Part shown: positions 6,573 through 12,134 of the stretch, piece after piece
Layout of the letters: each line of letters begins with the position of its first letter
Position numbering within the stretch: the stretch's first letter is position 1
Source of the DNA: Halanaerobiales bacterium
Lineage (GTDB): Bacteria; Bacillota_F; Halanaerobiia; Halanaerobiales; DTU029
DNA length: 12,134 bases
Assembly (NCBI GenBank): GCA_016278415.1
Contig: JADQBV010000164.1
Location: 1 to 12,134 of the forward strand
Reading direction: 5' to 3'
Notes under the pieces: generated by a model
What the model was told of the DNA's origin: nothing
The model's input: the letters and a program-made list of their open reading frames with translations, nothing else
The model's database searches: none
Translations under genes and position numbers: made by a program

Positions 6573-9500
6573 ATGTTAAAAAAGTATTTAATGAGGATTG
6601 AAGAAATTGAAAGTAGAGATGATACAAGAGAAGATAGTTATTACTCAACTTTAGAGACTTTATTAAATGAATGTCTTGCCTTTTCCGGGAAAAATAATAT
6701 CAAAATAATTGTACAACCTAGTAAGTCTAAAGGGGGTTATCCTGATTTTAAGGTTTCCAATAAAAACATCTCTACTATTGGCTGTATTGAGGCAAAAATA
6801 CCCGGAACTGATTTAAATAAAATTGCCAAAACAGAACAGCTTGAAAGATATTTTAACGCTTTCCATAATGTCATTTTAACCAATTTTTATGAATTTCGAT
6901 TATATAGAGATAGAACATTGATAGAAAAAATAGATTTAATAAAACGAAACTTAAGAAAAATACAAAATAACTTTATTAAGCTACTGGGCAACTTTTGTTC
7001 TTATCTTTTACCTAAAGTTACTGATGCGGAAAGTTTAGCGATTGAGCTGGCAAATAAAACTAAAATACTTAATGACTATGTCAGGAAAACTTTAAATGGA
7101 AATAGTGAAAATACATCTCAATTTTACCGTGCATATGAGGTTTTTAAAAGATCCTTATTAAAAAATATTTCTAGAGAACAATTTGCAGATCTTTATTCGG
7201 AGACAATTACATATGGCCTTTTAATATCTAGGCTGCGTACAGATATAAATAATTTTAATAGCAGAAATGCTTTTTTTGATATACCTAAAAATACTGGTAT
7301 TCTTAAAGATATTTTCCGTTTTATATTTTTAGAAGATTCTCCTGAAATTGTACAAGTAATCACTGAAGATATTGTAGAAGTTTTGGCCGCGACAGATCTT
7401 AATAAAATTCTAAACCAATATTATTCTGAAGGTATGGGTAGTGACCCCGTTATTCATTTTTATGAAACTTTTCTGTCCGCCTATAACCCTGAATTAAAAA
7501 GAATGAGAGGTGTTTATTATACGCCCAAGCCTATAGTTGATTACATAATTAATTCTGTTGATAATATATTAAAGGAGTATTTTAATATAAATGATGGCTT
7601 AATCAATAATACTGTTAAGGTTTTAGATCCAGCAGCTGGGACATTAACATTTATACTTAGTGCTTTTGAATTGGTATTAGAAAATTGCATAAAGAAATAT
7701 GGTGAAGGAGTTAAAGATGAGATTATTAGAAACCATTTACTAAAAAATTTTTATGCATTTGAAATATTAATAGCTCCTTATGCTATCGGTCACTTGAAAG
7801 CTGGATTAGTACTCGAAGAATATGATTATCATATGGAAGATAGTGAACGATTTAAACTATTCTTGACAAATACTCTAGATATGAAGGATATTCAACAAAT
7901 TAATTTATTAGGTATGAATTCACTATCCCAGGAATCAATTGAAGCAGGAGAAATCAAAAAGGATATACCTATATTAGCCATTATAGGTAATCCTCCATAT
8001 AATAAGTTATCTTCTTTTGAAGATGATGATTGGATTATTAAAAAAATAGATGAAGAATATAAATATATTGACGGAGAGTATTTTAATGAAAAAAAACATT
8101 GGTTATATGATGATTATGTTAAATTTATACGATTTGCACAATGGAAGATAGAGCAAACTGGACAGGGTGTAATGGCTTTTATAACAAACAACAAGTATTT
8201 AAGTAATCCCACCTTTTCTGGTATGAGAGAATCTTTATTAAATACGTTTGATAAAATATATGTACTTAATTTACATGGTGATTTACATGAAAATAATCCT
8301 GATGGATCGGATGATGAAAATGTATTTGACATTAAAAAGGGAACTGCCATTTCTATATTTATTAAGAATCATAAGTTAAAAAAAGAAATTTATAAAGCAG
8401 ATCTATTTGGAAAAAGAGCTAAAAAGTTTGAATGGCTTTCTAATAATCATATATTTACTCATTTAGATAATCTTAAATGGCAACTAATAAAACCACAATC
8501 TAAATTTTATTTTTTTACTGAAAGAGATCATAATCTTGAAAAATTCTATTATAAATTTATATCAATAAAAGATATCTTTCCTATTAATGTTAGTGGAATT
8601 ATAACATACAGGAATAATTTTGTAGTAGATACTGATAAAACATCTTTGATACGAAGAATTAAGAATTTTAGAAACTTGAATTTATCTGATGAGTTTATAA
8701 GAGAAAAATATAATTTAAAAGATACTAGAGACTGGGATATGTCTGAAGCAAGAAAAAAAGTAAACAGATTAGATAATTGGCAGAGTAATTTTACAAGAAT
8801 ATTAATGAAACCATTTGACTTAAGATATATTTATTATTCTCCTCATACTGTTGATTGGGGGAGGGAGAATATAATGTGCCATATGTTAAAGGATAATATA
8901 GCTTTAATTACTGGTAGAAGTAATAGGTCAGAAAATATGGATCATTTCTTTTGTTGTGACGGTATTATGGAAGCTAAAAGTGGTGAATCGACAACTCAGT
9001 CATATATTTTTCCTTTATATACTTATAATTTTATAGATAAAGATTTATTTAACAAAAGTTCTTATGAAGAGAAACAGGTTAATATTAATAGTGAATTATA
9101 TAAAATAATTAAGGAGATACACGGTGAAAGTATTACACCGGAAAAAATAGTATTTTATATTTATGGAGTAATGTACTCAAATTTTTATAGGGACTTATAT
9201 AAACAGTTTTTAAAGACAGATTATCCTAGAATTCCTATTACAAAAGATAATAGCATTTTTAATATTATGTGTAGTTATGGAGAAACGCTAATAGCTTTAC
9301 ATACTATGAAATCTAATCGGCTAGAAAACACAGTTTCAAAACTTTCATCAGGTAGTTGTATAATTGGGAATTCCAAAAGAAAAGCCAGAAACTATAGTCC
9401 TATTGAGAAAAGAGTTTATATTAATAAAGAGAAACAATATTTTAATGGAATTAACCCTGAGGTATGGGAATATAAAATTGGAGGCTACCAGGTGTTGGAT

Positions 9501-9656
9501 AGTTGGTTAAAGTATAGAATGGGAACTAAATTAAATTTCTCAGATATACAGCATTTTTGTAGAACGGTAACCGCTATTGATCTAACAATTGAGATCCAAA
9601 ACGAGATAGACAAGATATATCCTCAAGTAGAGAATAATATATTCAGTATAATATAA
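6573..9656 (+). CDS. Single-chain restriction-modification enzyme, type IIG / type ISP-like without helicase
   Basis: A 1027-residue enzyme that should both methylate adenine in a target site and cut DNA lacking the mark. The N-terminal nuclease has YPDF (Asp58) and CIEAK (Glu73, Lys75), a PD-x14-EAK site. A helical connector follows (about 85-305). The methyltransferase begins with MRGVYYTPKPIVDYII (from 311); motif I is VLDPAAGT (Asp352) and the catalytic motif IV is NPPY (473-476), typical of N6-adenine enzymes. The C-terminal third, including FDLRYIYYSPHTVDWGRENI (from about 747), resembles the Type_ISP_C region and should read the target. No helicase motifs are found, and length is far below full type ISP enzymes, so it belongs with the compact type IIG-like forms. 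ATG 6573 is chosen because GGGTGGT is about 4-10 nt upstream; GTG 6564 lies within that site. Target sequence cannot be predicted. Confidence 0.88.
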   Translation: MLKKYLMRIEEIESRDDTREDSYYSTLETLLNECLAFSGKNNIKIIVQPSKSKGGYPDFKVSNKNISTIGCIEAKIPGTDLNKIAKTEQLERYFNAFHNVILTNFYEFRLYRDRTLIEKIDLIKRNLRKIQNNFIKLLGNFCSYLLPKVTDAESLAIELANKTKILNDYVRKTLNGNSENTSQFYRAYEVFKRSLLKNISREQFADLYSETITYGLLISRLRTDINNFNSRNAFFDIPKNTGILKDIFRFIFLEDSPEIVQVITEDIVEVLAATDLNKILNQYYSEGMGSDPVIHFYETFLSAYNPELKRMRGVYYTPKPIVDYIINSVDNILKEYFNINDGLINNTVKVLDPAAGTLTFILSAFELVLENCIKKYGEGVKDEIIRNHLLKNFYAFEILIAPYAIGHLKAGLVLEEYDYHMEDSERFKLFLTNTLDMKDIQQINLLGMNSLSQESIEAGEIKKDIPILAIIGNPPYNKLSSFEDDDWIIKKIDEEYKYIDGEYFNEKKHWLYDDYVKFIRFAQWKIEQTGQGVMAFITNNKYLSNPTFSGMRESLLNTFDKIYVLNLHGDLHENNPDGSDDENVFDIKKGTAISIFIKNHKLKKEIYKADLFGKRAKKFEWLSNNHIFTHLDNLKWQLIKPQSKFYFFTERDHNLEKFYYKFISIKDIFPINVSGIITYRNNFVVDTDKTSLIRRIKNFRNLNLSDEFIREKYNLKDTRDWDMSEARKKVNRLDNWQSNFTRILMKPFDLRYIYYSPHTVDWGRENIMCHMLKDNIALITGRSNRSENMDHFFCCDGIMEAKSGESTTQSYIFPLYTYNFIDKDLFNKSSYEEKQVNINSELYKIIKEIHGESITPEKIVFYIYGVMYSNFYRDLYKQFLKTDYPRIPITKDNSIFNIMCSYGETLIALHTMKSNRLENTVSKLSSGSCIIGNSKRKARNYSPIEKRVYINKEKQYFNGINPEVWEYKIGGYQVLDSWLKYRMGTKLNFSDIQHFCRTVTAIDLTIEIQNEIDKIYPQVENNIFSII

Positions 9657-9698
9657 CATACATTTAGGTTATGCTGAAATAAAGGTATGCATATTTAA

Positions 9699-9737
9699 TT
9701 ACAATCAAAAAGAGAAAAATTCTCTTTTTGATTGTAA
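9699..9737. promoter_or_regulatory. Perfect 18-bp hairpin between the R-M gene and the RloA-like operon
   Basis: TTACAATCAAAAAGAGAA (9699-9716) and TTCTCTTTTTGATTGTAA (9720-9737) are perfect inverted copies with a 3-nt AAA loop. It starts 42 nt after the R-M stop codon and could end that transcript, although the T run is inside the stem and not after it. Its right arm ends in TTGTAA, which is the -35 box of the promoter for the next operon, so it may also be a protein-binding site. Both readings are inference. Confidence 0.6.
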
Positions 9738-9760
9738 AAATTACACTTATAGGTTATAAT
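9732..9760 (+). promoter_or_regulatory. Promoter of the RloA-like/RloB-like operon
   Basis: TTGTAA (9732-9737) and a perfect TATAAT (9755-9760) are separated by 17 bp, the ideal spacing for the main sigma factor. Transcription would start near 9767, giving a leader of about 50 nt to the ATG at 9817. Confidence 0.6.
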
Positions 9761-9783
9761 ATATATTATATTAAACCTATAAG
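9746..9783. promoter_or_regulatory. Operator-like dyad over the -10 box and transcription start
   Basis: CTTATAGGTT (9746-9755) and AACCTATAAG (9774-9783) are perfect 10-bp inverted repeats with 18 bp between them. The -10 box and the expected start of transcription lie in that gap, so a dimeric protein bound here would block the promoter. No regulator gene is seen beside it; autoregulation by the operon is possible. Confidence 0.5.
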
Positions 9784-9802
9784 GAGAAATAATCTCTTTT
9801 TT
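9784..9802 (+). terminator. Small hairpin with T run in the leader, possible weak attenuator
   Basis: GAGA (9784-9787) and TCTC (9793-9796) flank AATAA and are followed by six T (9797-9802), just before the Shine-Dalgarno GGAAGGTGAG (9803-9812). The 4-bp stem is too weak to stop transcription well by itself. Confidence 0.2.
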
Positions 9803-9816
9803 GGAAGGTGAGTGTT

Positions 9817-11193
9817 ATGCTGATAAGATTTAGTGTAGAGAATTTTTTATCTTTTTCTAAAAAACAAGAGTTAACAATGATTCCCGATACAAGAATTAGA
9901 GGTAGAAAAGACCAGAGGAAAAAATGGACTGATGAACATATAATTAATTCTGAAGATATATCTTTATTAAGACTAGCAACAATTTATGGTGCTAATGCCT
10001 CTGGTAAATCAAATTTTATAAAGGCAATTCGTTTTGCCAAAGATATTATAACATATAAATTACCGATTGATTGTACCAAGAAATATTGCAGAGCAAAAGA
10101 AGAAAATAAAAATAAGCCTACTAAATTTGAATTTGAAATTTATAAGAATAATAAGTTCTATGCATATGGATTTAGCTTAAATATTAATAAACCAGAAATT
10201 ATTGAAGAGTGGTTATATGAATTAATACCAGATGATTCAAATCAAATAATGTTATTTGAAAGAGAAACCAAGATTAATAGTTTAGAAATAGGAGCTCATG
10301 TTAATCTTTCAGAAGTTGATGAAATGCGTTTTGAAACATATAAATTTGATTTTAAAGAAAATAGAAACACTTTATTTATTAGAGAAATGAATAGGAACAA
10401 AAAAATAGATGATGATTCAAGCCTTATATTTTTTAAAGATGTATACGAATGGTTTAAAGAAGATTTAATTACTATTTTTCCAGATCAACCAGTTACTGAT
10501 TTTAATTACTTTTATGGAAATAAAAACAATTCATCGAAGATTAATAAAATAATTGATATTTTTGATACTGGAATATCAAAAGTCAAAATTGAAGAAGTTA
10601 ATTTTGCTGATTTTAAAGAGAAGATACCAAAACCTGTTTTAAAAAAGGTAATGGAAACATTTAATAATGATCTAGAAGAAGCAGATGATGTAAAAGAAGT
10701 TGAAATGTCAATGAGAGCCAATGATGTTTTTTATAATATCAAAGGTAAAAATGGAGAAGAACCTATAATTACAACAATAATGATGGAACATGGAGACTCT
10801 TTTAGTGACTTTGAATTCTCAGAGGAATCAGATGGAACAAAAAGGTTATTTGATTTATTAGATATTCTAATGAATAATGATAAGAATAAAGTTTATATTA
10901 TCGATGAAATGGAACGTAGTCTGCATCCAAAATTAACGTATAAATTTATAGAAATATTTTTTAGATTATTAAATGAGAATAACATACAGTTAATTTTTAC
11001 AACACATGAATCTACTATCATGAATCAGGATTTATTAAGACGTGATGAAATATGGTTTATTGAAAGAAATAATGAAAACATTTCACATCTTTATGCACTA
11101 GATAGATTTAAAGAAAGATATGATCGAAATATAAGTAAGTCTTATTTAGAAGGTAGATATGGAGCTATTCCTGTATTTAAAAATATTTTTTAA
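9817..11193 (+). CDS. RloA-like ABC-type ATPase (AbiLi-like), defence operon first gene
   Basis: A 458-residue ATPase of the COG1106/AAA_15-AAA_21 type, related to SMC/ABC ATPases. The N-terminal MLIRFSVENFLSF is the usual first strand of this family. Walker A is GANASGKSN (58-66, Lys64), the signature-like SDGTKRL begins at 338, Walker B is VYIIDEMER with Asp363 and Glu364, and the switch His397 is in FTTHES. The middle (about 80-320) is family-specific. It is followed after 15 nt by a RloB-like gene. ATPase plus RloB pairs are known as RloA/RloB next to restriction loci and as the abortive-infection system AbiL; PARIS has a similar ATPase-plus-Toprim plan with a different second protein. 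The likely role is phage sensing and holding the partner inactive until infection; that is inference from relatives. ATG 9817 fits GGAAGGTGAG; GTG 9808 lies inside that site. Confidence 0.85.
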   Translation: MLIRFSVENFLSFSKKQELTMIPDTRIRGRKDQRKKWTDEHIINSEDISLLRLATIYGANASGKSNFIKAIRFAKDIITYKLPIDCTKKYCRAKEENKNKPTKFEFEIYKNNKFYAYGFSLNINKPEIIEEWLYELIPDDSNQIMLFERETKINSLEIGAHVNLSEVDEMRFETYKFDFKENRNTLFIREMNRNKKIDDDSSLIFFKDVYEWFKEDLITIFPDQPVTDFNYFYGNKNNSSKINKIIDIFDTGISKVKIEEVNFADFKEKIPKPVLKKVMETFNNDLEEADDVKEVEMSMRANDVFYNIKGKNGEEPIITTIMMEHGDSFSDFEFSEESDGTKRLFDLLDILMNNDKNKVYIIDEMERSLHPKLTYKFIEIFFRLLNENNIQLIFTTHESTIMNQDLLRRDEIWFIERNNENISHLYALDRFKERYDRNISKSYLEGRYGAIPVFKNIF

Positions 11194-11208
11194 TGGATGT
11201 GATATTTA

Positions 11209-11922
11209 ATGAGTCCTCTTAGAGAAATTAAATCATGGACCTCAAGATACCAAGATGAAAAAAGAATACATCCCTTAAGAAGATATTATCTTATTTTCGA
11301 AGGTGCTCATACTGAAGTTAAGTATTTTGAAGGCATAATTAATAATAGAAAAATGTTAAATATTCATAGTTTGATTGAATTAGTTATTTTAGATAAAGAG
11401 GGGGAAATACAGAATCATAGTCATCCTAAAAGATTATTAGAGTTAATAGAACAGAAAAAGGATCAGTTAATAAATGAGGAAAATTATGAAGAAGATATAG
11501 ATAAGTTTGTTATTATCTTTGATAGAGATTCATATCAGAGCTCAGATAATTATTTAAATTTTGTAAATCTTGCTGGAAAAGATAATATTCTTGGAGTAAC
11601 TAGTCCGTGCTTTGAATTATGGTTATTATTACATCGAAACAATATTCTTGAAGAATATATATATATAAAAGAAAAAGATATTCTAGAAAACAATAGAGTT
11701 AGCAACCGTCATACTTATATAAGCAAGCTCTTTTCAGATGTTTTTAAAATGAATTCAAAGTCTAATCTAAACTTTGAGAAGTTAAAAGAACACGTTGGTA
11801 CTGCAATTATCAATGAAAAGAAATTAGAGCAGCATGCTGAAAAAATGGTAAATTCAATTGGTTCAAATATAGGCTTACTTATAGAAGCTATGAAAAAAGA
11901 TCCCAGGGATGTTATATATTAA
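11209..11922 (+). CDS. RloB-like Toprim protein (AbiLii-like), probable effector
   Basis: A 237-residue RloB-family protein. Visible motifs are LIFEGAHTEVKYFEG with Glu31, the DxD pair Asp105 and Asp107 in IIFDRDS, and the family-typical SPCFELWLLLH (from about residue 132). Glu plus DxD is the layout of Toprim nucleases, so it probably cuts nucleic acid with Mg2+; known relatives suggest DNA or tRNA as target, which the sequence cannot decide. The N-terminal 27 residues are basic. It starts 15 nt after the ATPase stop codon with GGATGTGA (11195-11202) as ribosome binding site, so the two are co-transcribed and probably form a complex. Length is normal and no damage is seen. The product would be toxic if released, which fits its place as second gene under a controlled promoter. 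Confidence 0.83.
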   Translation: MSPLREIKSWTSRYQDEKRIHPLRRYYLIFEGAHTEVKYFEGIINNRKMLNIHSLIELVILDKEGEIQNHSHPKRLLELIEQKKDQLINEENYEEDIDKFVIIFDRDSYQSSDNYLNFVNLAGKDNILGVTSPCFELWLLLHRNNILEEYIYIKEKDILENNRVSNRHTYISKLFSDVFKMNSKSNLNFEKLKEHVGTAIINEKKLEQHAEKMVNSIGSNIGLLIEAMKKDPRDVIY

Positions 11923-11944
11923 TTTTCTTAACATTTAAGTACAA

Positions 11945-11966
11945 ATATATAATAAATATTATATAT
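11945..11966. repeat. Perfect AT palindrome after the RloB-like gene
   Basis: ATATATAATA (11945-11954) and TATTATATAT (11957-11966) are inverted copies with a 2-nt centre, 22 nt after the stop codon. As RNA it is a weak hairpin without a T run; as DNA it may be a binding site or only AT-rich background. Confidence 0.35.
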
Positions 11967-11977
11967 CTATATTGAAA

Positions 11978-12134
11978 GGTTTAATAAAAAACCAGTGCCA
12001 TTTCGGTGCCGAAAATATTCGGAAATCTCATAAAACCACGTAAAAGACATAAATGGAAATTTTAAACAACAGCTATAATCCTTGAAATACCGGGGATTAC
12101 GGCAAATTAGAGGGAAGGAGAGGAGGCGTTCGGA
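11978..12134. other. Gene-free, more GC-rich stretch with several short dyads
   Basis: No coding region can be supported. The sequence changes character near 11990 and is clearly richer in G and C than the rest of the window. It holds GGTTT/AAACC (11978-11993), TTTCGGTGCCGAAA (12001-12014), CCGAA/TTCGG (12009-12022) and TAATCC/GGATTA (12076-12099). The last bases contain GGAAGGAGAGGAGG (12113-12126), a strong ribosome binding site, so a gene may start just past the window. It may be the leader of that gene or the edge of another mobile element. Confidence 0.4.

Noticed and set aside
8114..8350. Open frame on the - strand within the R-M gene
   Set aside because: Shadow of the methyltransferase coding sequence; no start signal and no protein motif.
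10512..10721. Open frame on the - strand within the ATPase gene
   Set aside because: Low-complexity Ser/Ile-rich translation opposite an acidic coding stretch; no ribosome binding site.
1..12134. CRISPR array, tRNA, rRNA or long tandem repeats
   Set aside because: None found on reading; the repeats present are the IS ends and short dyads only.

Overview
The window reads as part of a defence island in a low-GC, AT-rich Firmicute. Genes are dense, mostly on the + strand, carry strong Shine-Dalgarno sequences of the AGGAGG type, and are rich in Lys, Ile, Asn and Glu. An anaerobic Clostridia or Halanaerobiales-like host is my guess from protein style; the sequence does not prove it. I saw no tRNA, rRNA or CRISPR array.

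Layout, left to right. (1) 3-1406 is the 3' part of a DUF2357/DUF524 nuclease of the McrC type, cut by the window edge; its AAA+ McrB-like partner would lie upstream, outside the window. (2) 1495-2082 is a small membrane protein with a C-terminal zinc-ribbon-like Cys cluster. Its last codons lie inside (3), a complete IS1380-family insertion sequence at 2061-3784, with near-perfect terminal inverted repeats, a short AT-rich target duplication and a transposase on the - strand. (4) 3882-6309 holds a MazG/PRA-PH-like pyrophosphohydrolase, a two-domain GIY-YIG nuclease, the wreck of a PD-(D/E)XK (PDDEXK_4-like) protein whose catalytic core is deleted, and a Nudix hydrolase closed by a rho-independent terminator. 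(5) 6573-9656 is a single-chain restriction-modification enzyme (type IIG / type ISP-like without the helicase), preceded by a long hairpin that overlaps its ribosome binding site. (6) 9817-11922 is a two-gene operon of a RloA-like ABC-type ATPase and a RloB-like Toprim protein, the architecture of abortive-infection systems such as AbiL (and, more distantly, PARIS). It is preceded by a perfect 18-bp hairpin and an operator-like dyad set over a good promoter. (7) 11923-12134 has no gene; after an AT palindrome the base composition turns more GC-rich and becomes full of short dyads, perhaps the edge of another element.

How the genes work together: the nucleases, the R-M enzyme and the RloA/RloB pair are best read as independent anti-phage or anti-plasmid modules gathered in one place. 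The pyrophosphohydrolase and Nudix enzyme are nucleotide-cleaning enzymes that may be passengers or may contribute to defence. The IS and the deleted nuclease show that the region is turning over. The most interesting points are the two regulatory layouts (in front of the R-M gene and of the RloA/RloB operon), the self-limiting leader of the IS transposase, and the IS insertion that swapped the stop codon of the membrane protein.
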